From a virus, in IMG/VR virus record IMGVR_UViG_3300024415_000052, positions 1 to 22,573 of that record: a stretch of 22,573 nucleotides of DNA; one strand, written 5' to 3'. Shown here piece after piece: positions 15,603 to 22,344 of this stretch (position 1 is its first letter; each line of letters begins with the position of its first letter). The position numbers and the translations under genes were made by a program. The notes beneath the pieces were generated by a model. The model had not been told where the DNA came from, made no database searches, and saw only the letters and a program-made list of their open reading frames with translations.

Positions 15603-16265
15603 CTAATATGGAGTATAGTCTGTCTTTACAACTAAGACAGGATCGTCTTCTTCTAGCTTTGGATCAATCCTATCCAAAAAACCGAAGGTACTTAGTTTTC
15701 CTTCAATATCCATTGAAGTTAAAATATCAATAATAGCAGTAGCCTTCATATAAAAATAAGGCTTTCTTTCAAGATATCTATTTTTAAGAATTTTAAAATC
15801 TATTAGAGTTTTATTAAAAATATCAAGTTCTTCACGAGACATTAGTTTTGTAAGGTCAAACATCCCTTCTAAGATACTAAAATGAAAACTTACTATTTGT
15901 TTACCTGCATCGGTTCTGACTAGCCTGGAATATTTTTTATCATCACTTATAGAAAAAGTTATAAATTCAATATTAGTAAGTCTATTAAATATTGACCATA
16001 TAAAATAAACAGAGTTTGGTTTTATATTAGGATTAAAGCCAGATTCAGTAGACTTTTGTATTTGAGATCTTACTCTTTTACTAGTTTTTATTGCATTTAT
16101 AAACGATGCAGCATTAATTGTAAATTCTCCATCTACATTAGAAAGATTTTTACATTCTCTTTTTACTCTGGTAATAATAATACTATCAAAGTAATCATAT
16201 TTAAAAAGAGTAAATTTAATATGCGTAGGTATCCCTAATTCAAACTGTTCATCAATTAACATCAT
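15603..16265 (-). CDS. Conserved-looking protein of unknown function
   Basis: A 220-aa protein that I do not recognise. It is mixed alpha/beta and soluble, with an N-terminal strand-rich part (THIKFTLFKYDYFDSIIIT), a basic helical part (KTSKRVRSQIQK) and a C-terminal acidic end (DPKLEEDDPVLVV). No signal peptide, membrane helix or catalytic motif is visible. It overlaps the candidate clamp-loader small subunit gene by 14 nt (TGA inside the new start region; two adjacent ATGs are possible), so the pair is translationally coupled. In T4 the clamp-loader genes are followed by regA, but this protein is longer and shows no clear match to RegA. A replication or head/neck assembly role is equally open. 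Confidence 0.7.
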   Translation of the reverse strand: MMLIDEQFELGIPTHIKFTLFKYDYFDSIIITRVKRECKNLSNVDGEFTINAASFINAIKTSKRVRSQIQKSTESGFNPNIKPNSVYFIWSIFNRLTNIEFITFSISDDKKYSRLVRTDAGKQIVSFHFSILEGMFDLTKLMSREELDIFNKTLIDFKILKNRYLERKPYFYMKATAIIDILTSMDIEGKLSTFGFLDRIDPKLEEDDPVLVVKTDYTPY

Positions 16266-16668
16266 TACCCATTTGTTTTTCTAACTTATCAATGGATGTC
16301 TGAATTAATTGTGGGTTAAGTTTGATTGCTTCCCTATATTCTCTTTCTCCTATTTCATTAAATTTCATATACATCTCTTTTGCTCTAGGATTAGGATTCC
16401 ATTCTTTAGCTTTTTGTTTTGGTGACTTTTTTACTTTAGTGTAAATAAATCCAGGTACTCTATTAAATTTAGATGAAACTAATCGCCATGCTTCAGCTTG
16501 GCCAACTGGATCGATTTTTAATGTATTAAATAAATTTGCCTGAATAGGGAATTTAATACTCATAAACCTGTTAGTCATAAATGAATTTTTAGATTTATCA
16601 TAATTAGATACATTATCCCAATTAACATCTTTACCAAAAAGTACTTTTATATAGTCAAATAATTTCAT
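16252..16668 (-). CDS. Candidate clamp loader small subunit (gp62-like)
   Basis: A 138-aa protein. Residues 3-80 follow the pattern of the phage clamp loader A subunit: FDYIKVLFGK, a basic acidic-aromatic stretch, then NSFMTNRFMSIKFP, ANLFNTLKIDP and a helix WRLVSSKFNRVPGFI. This matches the family layout of a conserved N-R-x-(L/M)-S with a following N-x-(L/M)-N-like segment and a positively charged patch. The last 50 residues are Lys/Glu-rich helices. In T4, gp62 forms the single different subunit of the gp44/gp62 clamp loader. The clamp-loader ATPase gene lies 2.1 kb upstream in the same block, separated by three genes rather than adjacent. The assignment is from pattern recognition only. 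A CATATAAATA element precedes the start. Confidence 0.5.
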   Translation of the reverse strand: MKLFDYIKVLFGKDVNWDNVSNYDKSKNSFMTNRFMSIKFPIQANLFNTLKIDPVGQAEAWRLVSSKFNRVPGFIYTKVKKSPKQKAKEWNPNPRAKEMYMKFNEIGEREYREAIKLNPQLIQTSIDKLEKQMGNDVN

Positions 16669-16680
16669 TGTGTTATTTTA

Positions 16681-16690
16681 TATTTATATG
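16681..16690 (-). promoter_or_regulatory. CATATAAATA element, exact match to the T4 late core
   Basis: The minus strand reads CATATAAATA and contains TATAAATA, identical to the T4 late promoter -10 consensus, about 12 nt before the ATG of the candidate clamp-loader small subunit gene. The spacing to the ATG is short, which would give a very short leader. Confidence 0.4.
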
Positions 16691-16707
16691 AAGAAAAAGC
16701 AAAAGGT

Positions 16708-17931
16708 TTAAAAAATCTTATCTTGTTTTTTACCACCTTTTATAAAAGACATATCGTCGGAATCATTATCATCATCTTTAAAGAATGAAGCTTTAAATGA
16801 ACTATCAGTCTCTTTTGCATATTCAGTATTCTCCAAAATAGATTTCATTGTAGAAATAGTTTTTAGTTGTAAGCCTTTTAAATTCATTTTAGATTCAACT
16901 GATTTAAACATTTCGTCTAGGATACCTTCTGGTATAGATTCAGCAGCAAGAACCATAAGATTGACATTAGATTTAAGATTAGAAATAATCTGTTCTCTGC
17001 TCATATGTTTTGCATTCATAACTCTTACAGTCATATTTGCAAGGTCAGTAATATACTCATCATTATAAAGATACATATGAGATAAGTGACCATGTTTTTC
17101 TTTGAACTCAGCAATGATAGCGGTTGCCTTGTTTTCACTAATACCGTATCTCCTATTACCTTTTTTATAATAGTAGGCAGGTGGTACATTATCACCAGCA
17201 TCCCCGGTAAGTACCTTACGGAAACGGAAGTCTTCAGGATCAACTTCTATAATAGAAACCTTTTTCTTTGCGACTAATGCCTTAAGTAATTTTTTAGCCT
17301 GATTCTCTGGTGATACAGAAGTTTTTAGTACATCAAATATGTCATCAGATTGTTCTTCTTCAGTTTGAGAATCCATCCATTCAGAAAAACCTTGGTAAGT
17401 ATATAATTTTTTATGAGCTGGTGAAAATAGAATAGTATGAGTATGATTACTTTTACTCTTATCTACTAATTGAACTAAATCTCTATCTCCAGTAAACATA
17501 ATAACTGATTTGTCATTTGCGAGACATTCAGTATTCCATGCATACATTAAATCATCACCTTCAGCACCGTCAATTTTAGAAACAATAACACCTTGCTTAG
17601 ATAAGATAGAAATAAAGTCGGCTGTTGCCTTTGAAAAGTTCTCCCAGTTAAGAGAATCATTTTGTTTACGATTACCTTTATATTCTGCCTCTGGGTAAAA
17701 GTCCTTTCTCCATGATCTTGAATCTACTGTCCAAACAACCTTATCAATAAGACCTTCAAATAACCTGATCTGATATGCAAAGTCAGTTGCCAATTTTTTA
17801 ACAAAGGCCTGTACATCTTCTTCTGTTCCTAATAGACCTGCCTTTTTTGATCTTTGTGGAATTACGTATAATGTTCTAAATAGAAAATAGTTTCCATCTA
17901 TGACAAATGTATGTCTTCCTGTTTTTTTCAT
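16708..17931 (-). CDS. T4 RNase H-like 5'-3' exonuclease (FEN family)
   Basis: A 407-aa FEN/PIN-fold nuclease that removes RNA primers and flaps during lagging-strand synthesis. Motifs in order: VIDGNYFLFRTLY (D12), TVDSRSWRKDFYPEAEYKGNR (residues 68-88, with D70 and the basic helical arch), DGAEGDDLMYAW (E124, D126, D127), FTGDRDLVQLV (D149, D151), and TGDAGDNVPP near 237 (two aspartates), followed by the helix-three-turn-helix region with GNRRYGISENKA. It is longer than T4 RNase H (305 aa); an extra acidic segment near 190-215 (EEEQSDDIFD) and a long C-terminal helical part with an Asp-rich end (DDDNDSDD) account for this. The terminal KQDKIF may be a partner-binding tail. All catalytic acids are present. 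It is followed by the candidate gp62 gene. Confidence 0.9.
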   Translation of the reverse strand: MKKTGRHTFVIDGNYFLFRTLYVIPQRSKKAGLLGTEEDVQAFVKKLATDFAYQIRLFEGLIDKVVWTVDSRSWRKDFYPEAEYKGNRKQNDSLNWENFSKATADFISILSKQGVIVSKIDGAEGDDLMYAWNTECLANDKSVIMFTGDRDLVQLVDKSKSNHTHTILFSPAHKKLYTYQGFSEWMDSQTEEEQSDDIFDVLKTSVSPENQAKKLLKALVAKKKVSIIEVDPEDFRFRKVLTGDAGDNVPPAYYYKKGNRRYGISENKATAIIAEFKEKHGHLSHMYLYNDEYITDLANMTVRVMNAKHMSREQIISNLKSNVNLMVLAAESIPEGILDEMFKSVESKMNLKGLQLKTISTMKSILENTEYAKETDSSFKASFFKDDDNDSDDMSFIKGGKKQDKIF

Positions 17932-17962
17932 AATGTGTTATTTAATATAATTATAACAAGTA

Positions 17963-18118
17963 TTAAAGAACTTTGAAAGTTTTATGTAAGATATATTCTT
18001 CTACTTGGTTTGTACTCATCCCATCCTGGATAAGTGTATGATATTTATGCACAGCAGCTCCTAGCTCCATATAATTAGGAAATGCCTTAATTAATTTTTT
18101 TAAAAATTCTTCTCTCAT
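17963..18118 (-). CDS. 51-aa helical protein coupled to the aminotransferase gene
   Basis: A short frame from an ATG at 18118 to a TAA at 17963, giving 51 residues beginning MREEFLKKLIKAFPNYM and ending ILHKTFKVL. It shares the sequence ATGA with the end of the preceding gene, a classic translational coupling. It fills most of an otherwise empty 183-nt gap and has no stop in frame, which supports a real gene. It looks like two or three amphipathic helices with mixed charge. No family is recognised. Confidence 0.6.
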   Translation of the reverse strand: MREEFLKKLIKAFPNYMELGAAVHKYHTLIQDGMSTNQVEEYILHKTFKVL

Positions 18119-18771
18119 TTTTCGTATATTTTAAATTTTGATAAATCAGGATAAGGTAACGACAAATCCTCTTGGTGCTTTTTAGTACCGTCCTGGTTAT
18201 AAAATTGGTTCATTAGCAATAATCCTCTTGCTGCTAATTCTGGCATCATATAAAAATTCCATCCAATCATATCAAAATTATCATCATGATAAGAACACTC
18301 TCTTCGGCCTGAATATCTTGCTCTCTTAAACCAATGGTATGCCGCTAAGCTATCAGTTAGTATAGCACCGCCTTTAGATAATTTAAAATGTTTATAAGGG
18401 CCAGTAAATGATATACACATATGTGTACCGGGTTTATACATATCAGCTGTAAATGTTAATGCTGAATCCCAAACATTGGATCCTTTTAATTGATATGCAC
18501 CAGTTAATTTACCTTTAAAAACTTGTGAGTGTTTTTTATCCCATCCTACCTTTAAACCTGCATGAATTATTTCACAAGGCACTGATGGGTAAGTTCTATT
18601 AGGTATCGTAATAGTATCAGTATCTATACTTTTATTAACATGCTTCTCATAATATAAAGCAAGGAATAAACCGTTACTCATATTATCTAATGTTACTGCA
18701 TATTTAGAACCAGTGTATTGTGCCAACTGCTCTTCAAATTCTTCTGTATTTTTGTATACTCCGTATGCCAT
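18115..18771 (-). CDS. Minimal DegT/DnrJ/EryC1-type PLP aminotransferase
   Basis: A 218-aa protein matching the large PLP-binding domain of the DegT family. It shows EEFEEQLAQYTGSKYAVTLDN, within which the family's tG-x-kyav segment falls at about 19-27, then SNGLFLALYY (phosphate loop region), ITIPNRTYPSVPCEIIHAGLKVGW (residues 55-78), D102 in WDSALTF at the place of the pyridine-binding aspartate, and the catalytic-lysine segment ISFTGPYKHFKLSKGGAI with K127. The end (YMMPELAARGLLLMNQF) matches the y-R-m-x-e-x-x-A-A motif. Family members are about 370-400 aa; the C-terminal domain is missing. They usually transfer an amino group to keto-sugar nucleotides. It starts within TAATG at the clamp-loader stop. 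The fold is clear; activity with half a protein and the substrate are unknown. Confidence 0.75.
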   Translation of the reverse strand: MAYGVYKNTEEFEEQLAQYTGSKYAVTLDNMSNGLFLALYYEKHVNKSIDTDTITIPNRTYPSVPCEIIHAGLKVGWDKKHSQVFKGKLTGAYQLKGSNVWDSALTFTADMYKPGTHMCISFTGPYKHFKLSKGGAILTDSLAAYHWFKRARYSGRRECSYHDDNFDMIGWNFYMMPELAARGLLLMNQFYNQDGTKKHQEDLSLPYPDLSKFKIYEK

Positions 18772-19733
18772 TATGCTCCGTTTACTATTGTTTGCAGTTC
18801 ATAAATACAAGCAAGCATTGATACTGCAGGATCAATTACTTGTTGTCTTTGTGCTTGGTATTTTGCAACCGTTACAATTATCTGTGGAATAAACTGTGTA
18901 TATGATTGTCTGTCTTGTTTAATAAAATCTATAAACTCAGCACCTAATGAAGATAGAACATCATCAGTTCTATTTGCATAATTAGATAACATATACTGAT
19001 AATTTTTTACAGGATCTTCCCCATCAATAACAAGATCATAAATATCTTTATATACTGAACTAAATTGTTTAATGTTTTCAACTGTTATAGTTTCTACACC
19101 CTGTGATTTAAATCCTTGTAATTGATTTAACATATTTCTTAAATCAGGAAACTTTCTTTTTACTAATTCAACAGCTGCATGTTTATCAATCCCAATACCT
19201 TCTTCTTTACAGATTTGTAGAATCCTCATAATGTAACTTTTCATTATTTCAGTTTCTTCTTCTTTAGAAAAATCAAAATCAATCATTTCAAATCTTGACT
19301 GAATTGGATCAGGTACTTTATTAATATAATTACATGTTGCAACGAATCTTGCATTTACAGCAAACTGATCCATTGTGGCTCTTAGTGCCTTAAAGAATTG
19401 ATCAGATACACCATCAATCTCATCAAGTATAATTACCTTCATTTTTCCTGGTTCATCCATTATAGAACGGTTAGCGCAAAAATCAGTAATTCTATTTCGT
19501 ACAACATCCACTGATGTATCTGTTGATGCATTAATATAAAGATAAGGGTGCTTAAAATGTTTTACTAGAGCCTTGGCAGCAGAAGTTTTACCTGTACCTG
19601 GACTACCATGTAATAACAGATGTTGATAAACTCCTTTACTTAATTTTTCACCTACTCTTTTAGGCGTAATTAAATCGTCTAATGATTGTGGTCTATACTT
19701 TTCAGTTAAAAGTATGTTTTGAATGTTCTTCAT
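18771..19733 (-). CDS. Clamp loader large subunit (gp44-like AAA+ ATPase)
   Basis: A 320-aa RFC/gp44-type clamp loader subunit, the same size as T4 gp44 (319 aa). It starts with LLTEKYRPQSLDDLI, typical of RFC small subunits. Walker A is GSPGTGKT at 43-50, Walker B IILDEIDG with D104/E105, sensor 1 includes N135 in VATCNYINKV, and the arginine-finger motif is SRF at 146-148. A helical lid and collar follow (PDLRNMLNQLQGF near 215). It would load the sliding clamp onto primer ends with the gp62-type subunit. The polymerase and clamp genes are not in the window. The stop codon overlaps the next start (TAATG). It is divergent from the DUF115-type gene across a 72-nt gap. Confidence 0.93.
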   Translation of the reverse strand: MKNIQNILLTEKYRPQSLDDLITPKRVGEKLSKGVYQHLLLHGSPGTGKTSAAKALVKHFKHPYLYINASTDTSVDVVRNRITDFCANRSIMDEPGKMKVIILDEIDGVSDQFFKALRATMDQFAVNARFVATCNYINKVPDPIQSRFEMIDFDFSKEEETEIMKSYIMRILQICKEEGIGIDKHAAVELVKRKFPDLRNMLNQLQGFKSQGVETITVENIKQFSSVYKDIYDLVIDGEDPVKNYQYMLSNYANRTDDVLSSLGAEFIDFIKQDRQSYTQFIPQIIVTVAKYQAQRQQVIDPAVSMLACIYELQTIVNGA

Positions 19734-19753
19734 AAATTAATGTTAGATTTATT

Positions 19754-19761
19754 TTTATATG
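19754..19761 (-). promoter_or_regulatory. CATATAAA element before the clamp loader gene
   Basis: CCATATAAAAATAAATC on the minus strand, 20 nt before the clamp loader ATG, in the 72-nt divergent gap. It would drive the replication block. The plus-strand gene must start from the same short gap, but no clear plus-strand promoter stands out. Confidence 0.35.
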
Positions 19762-19805
19762 GATAAAAATACATTTGTTTAAGGTAAATAAATAAAAAAA
19801 TTACT

Positions 19806-20600
19806 ATGAGGAGATCACGGAAATTAAGAAAGGTTGTTAAAGTTACTGTACCTAGAGAAGTGTCTAAAAATATAAAAAGTAACATAAATAGAGGTAATTC
19901 TAATCAATCAAAGATTTCTAAAGTAACAGTCCCTGTAAAGGTAAATAGTGAAAAAAGAAAATGGAATAATATTCCACTATCAAATGCTAAATACTCTAAT
20001 GTACCAAAGATATGGGCAAATGAAACTGTTTATTTAATTGGAGGTGGGCCTTCTCTTAAAAACTTCAATTGGAACTTGCTTAACGGTAAAAAAACCATAG
20101 CTATAAATAAATCAATAAAATTTTATCCTAATGCAGATGTTGTATATTGGACAGATGGAAGATTTCACGATTGGTTTAAAGATGAGATAAGTAAATTTAA
20201 AGGTTTAAAATATACCATAACACCGAGGAGGGATTTTAAGGATGATATTAATTTACTTAAGAGAGGGGTTAAGTTTGGTTTAGAAACAGCAACAAATGCT
20301 TTAGCTCATGGTAATAATAGTGGATATGCAGCAATAAACTTAGCTATACATCTAGGTGCCAAAAAGATTATTCTTTTAGGTTATGATATGTCAAATAATG
20401 GTAAAGAAAGCCATTTTCATGATGGCTATAAAGTTAATGCAACTAGCGAGAAAATTTACACCACTCATTTTTTACCAGGGTTTAGTGTACTAAAAGAATC
20501 TATTAAAGGAATGAACATTAAAATTTTTAATGCATCCCCAACATCAAGACTTAATACATTTCCTATAATAACAATAGAGGAAGCATTATCCCTTAGATGA
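19806..20600 (+). CDS. DUF115 / MptE-like Rossmann-fold protein
   Basis: A 264-aa protein and the only clear plus-strand gene. The first 52 residues are strongly basic and carry two copies of a KVTVP motif (VVKVTVPREV, ISKVTVPVKV). From residue 74 a Rossmann-like domain begins (VYLIGGGPSLKNF, TIAINKS), then ADVVYWTDGRFHDWF and the signature segment NSGYAAINLAIHLGAKKI followed by ILLGYDM at 189-195. This is the pattern of DUF115 proteins, which include Maf flagellin glycosyltransferases and archaeal 6-hydroxymethylpterin kinases; phage members have no settled role. No membrane segment is visible. It starts 72 nt from the divergent clamp loader gene and ends overlapping the zinc-ribbon gene by 15 nt, tail to tail. 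Its isolation on the opposite strand suggests a later acquisition with its own expression timing. Confidence 0.7.
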   Translation: MRRSRKLRKVVKVTVPREVSKNIKSNINRGNSNQSKISKVTVPVKVNSEKRKWNNIPLSNAKYSNVPKIWANETVYLIGGGPSLKNFNWNLLNGKKTIAINKSIKFYPNADVVYWTDGRFHDWFKDEISKFKGLKYTITPRRDFKDDINLLKRGVKFGLETATNALAHGNNSGYAAINLAIHLGAKKIILLGYDMSNNGKESHFHDGYKVNATSEKIYTTHFLPGFSVLKESIKGMNIKIFNASPTSRLNTFPIITIEEALSLR

Positions 20601-21077
20601 TCTACGAACATAAGTCATGAATTCCCTTTGTTCTCCTTTTAATAATGATTTACAGTGTTGAGTAAAGTTGATTGACGAATCTATTATTCTTTGATCAACT
20701 CTTTTATTTGATGAGTTATGAGACTCTGAGCACTTATTACATACAAAGTTTTCAACCTTTCTGGAATCCATCCTTGATTTAATCTCAGTTTTGCAAATAC
20801 CACAATTCCAATCTACTAAATCCGAGTCTTTTTCTAATTCTTTAATATTTGTAAAGGTTTCTCTAAAAGGATTCCAAAGTATACGGTTAGGATTTTTTTC
20901 ATGTTCATTCATATCCTCAACCTTAAATATAATCTCAAATGCATCTACATCAGAATCTAACCATTTCATATGATTATTTTCTAATAAAAGTTTTTGCTTC
21001 AAAGGAGGCAGATTCTCCAATAGAATTCCATGCCTCCTTTTATACCATCCAAAATTAATTTTTCTTACACGATACAT
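20586..21077 (-). CDS. Zinc-ribbon protein of unknown function
   Basis: A 163-aa basic protein with two CxxC pairs, C92/C95 (NCGICKTE) and C113/C116 (VCNKCSES), spaced like a small zinc ribbon. The N-terminal 90 residues contain several aromatic and basic segments (RKINFGWYKRRHGILLE, NRILWNPFRETF). The C-terminus is Arg/Ser/Lys-rich (YVRRSSKG). It could bind DNA, RNA or protein; phage transcription regulators and nucleases both use such ribbons. It lies 9 nt downstream of a tiny Cys-rich peptide gene and is probably on the same transcript. Its last 15 nt overlap the end of the convergent DUF115-type gene. I do not recognise a named family. Confidence 0.7.
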   Translation of the reverse strand: MYRVRKINFGWYKRRHGILLENLPPLKQKLLLENNHMKWLDSDVDAFEIIFKVEDMNEHEKNPNRILWNPFRETFTNIKELEKDSDLVDWNCGICKTEIKSRMDSRKVENFVCNKCSESHNSSNKRVDQRIIDSSINFTQHCKSLLKGEQREFMTYVRRSSKG

Positions 21078-21086
21078 AGTGTCTAT

Positions 21087-21152
21087 TTAACAGTTGCAAC
21101 ATTCACAGCTACATGATGTTCCACAGTTACATACTTTACAATCACATTTCAT
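21087..21152 (-). CDS. 21-residue metallothionein-like Cys-rich peptide
   Basis: ATG at 21152 to TAA at 21087. Nine of the 21 residues are cysteine, at positions 3, 5, 8, 10, 14, 16, 18, 19 and 21, giving a CxCxxCxC block and then CSCECCNC. The core NCGTSCSCECCN resembles the small fungal metallothioneins in its CxC and CxxC spacing. Such peptides hold Cu(I), Zn or Cd in thiolate clusters. The frame sits in the 83-nt gap between the coiled-coil head protein gene and the zinc-ribbon gene, 8 nt from one and 9 nt from the other, as expected for an operon member. There is no Shine-Dalgarno, like its neighbours. A chance frame with nine cysteines and exact operon spacing is unlikely. Translation and metal binding are inferred. 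It is far below the size cut-off of gene callers. Confidence 0.65.
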   Translation of the reverse strand: MKCDCKVCNCGTSCSCECCNC

Positions 21153-21160
21153 ATTAATAA

Positions 21161-22327
21161 TTATTTTTGCATATTTTGTGTTAACCTTCTAAACTTTTCA
21201 GAAATAGATTCTTCTAATGGATTAAAAGATTCTGGTACTAATGCAGCTAGTTTCTTTTTAGCATCAGCTTCCTTTTTCTTAAGTTCAGCAATATCTTCTT
21301 TACTATCTTCAATTGCCTTTTGTAGCTTTTGAACCTTTTCTTCAGAACCTCTACCAGTCTTTAAATCTCTTTTAGCCTGTTCTAAATCTTTGGTAGCTTT
21401 ATTCATTGTAGTTCTTTCAGCTTCTATGTTATCATTAAAGCTTTTAATATCAGCTTCTAATTTTGCACCTGGATCATTTTTACCAGTCTCAGTCTCTGTT
21501 TCAGTCTCAGTCTCTGTTTCAGTTTCAGCATTCGGATCAATAGCCTTTATCTTTTTCGTAATCTCCCCGATGTCATTTCCTAAACTTTTGAGCAATTCAT
21601 CGTTGCCATCTAGCTTAGCTTTTTTCTGTTGGGCTTGTTTAAATTTAATTTCTGCTTGTAGTTTGGCCTTTTCATCTTCGCCGTCTTTTACTTTATCATA
21701 CGCAGCTTTAGCTTTAGTAATCTCACCTTCAACAGCTTCTTTAGCCTTATCAGCTTTTTCTTTATCTAACTTTGCCTTTTCTGCAGCTGCAGCCTTTTCC
21801 TTTTCACCTGGCAATTCAACTTCTTTTTTATCACCAGTAGATTCATAATCTTTTAAAGCCTGTTGTGCATCAGCAGCTTTACCTGCTAATTCTTTAATTC
21901 TAATCTTAAGTTGTTTTGATTCTTCGCCATCTGCTGCCTTCAGCGCAGTTTCTGCTGCCGCTAGGTTTGATTTTGTAGTTGCAATAGTTACCACCTTTTT
22001 AAGAGCGTCAGATGTAGCCAAGTCTTTCATTCTTTGACTAACTGCAGATGCTTTATCTTTTAGTGCTTGATTCTTAGCTTTATTTGCAGCATCTAAAACC
22101 TCCTTTTGCTTAGGATCTATTTTACCTGCAGACTTTTCTTTCTTTTTAGCATGATCAACATTGTTTAAAGCTATTTGAACTTTAGTCTGTTGATACTTCT
22201 TGGCATTATTTTTAATCTTTGTATATTTAACAGGATTACTTGCAATACCTTTAATATCGGTAATACCTTCGTCTACACCTTTATTAGACTCTGTTATAAA
22301 TTGATTGTATGATTTTAATCTTTTCAT
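21161..22327 (-). CDS. Coiled-coil, Ala/Lys/Glu-rich probable prohead protein
   Basis: A 388-aa protein made almost wholly of charged helices with Ala, Lys, Glu, Asp and Gln, long coiled-coil stretches (for example AAEKAKLDKEKADKAKEAV), and a seven-unit Glu-Thr run near residue 270. The N-terminus MKRLKSYNQFITES contains ITE at 11-13, and the C-terminus contains LEE and ISE (371-377); these fit the (I/L)-x-E cleavage rule of the T4 gp21 prohead protease. It lies directly after the capsid gene. Composition and place suggest a prohead core (gp22-like) or internal head protein. A bacterial-type long-helix protein without such a role is possible. The gene has its own TATATAAA element and follows the capsid terminator. 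Confidence 0.55.
   Translation of the reverse strand: MKRLKSYNQFITESNKGVDEGITDIKGIASNPVKYTKIKNNAKKYQQTKVQIALNNVDHAKKKEKSAGKIDPKQKEVLDAANKAKNQALKDKASAVSQRMKDLATSDALKKVVTIATTKSNLAAAETALKAADGEESKQLKIRIKELAGKAADAQQALKDYESTGDKKEVELPGEKEKAAAAEKAKLDKEKADKAKEAVEGEITKAKAAYDKVKDGEDEKAKLQAEIKFKQAQQKKAKLDGNDELLKSLGNDIGEITKKIKAIDPNAETETETETETETETGKNDPGAKLEADIKSFNDNIEAERTTMNKATKDLEQAKRDLKTGRGSEEKVQKLQKAIEDSKEDIAELKKKEADAKKKLAALVPESFNPLEESISEKFRRLTQNMQK
21485..21526 (-). repeat. Glu-Thr dipeptide tandem repeat in the coiled-coil gene
   Basis: Seven ET dipeptides in a row. At the DNA level two exact 18-nt copies of GAAACAGAGACTGAGACT lie head to tail, which indicates slippage or unequal exchange. It separates two coiled-coil regions and probably acts as a flexible acidic linker whose length may vary between relatives. 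Confidence 0.85.
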
Positions 22328-22344
22328 ATCTAGTTATTGATTTT

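Noticed and set aside
19806-19815. AGGAG sequence near the DUF115-type start as a ribosome binding site
   Set aside because: It lies just inside the coding region (ATGAGGAGATC) and there is no suitably spaced ATG downstream of it in frame.
21390-21848. 152-codon plus-strand frame opposite the coiled-coil gene
   Set aside because: Ser/Val/Leu-rich mirror of Ala/Glu/Thr codons, including an SVSV run that is just the antisense of the Glu-Thr repeat.
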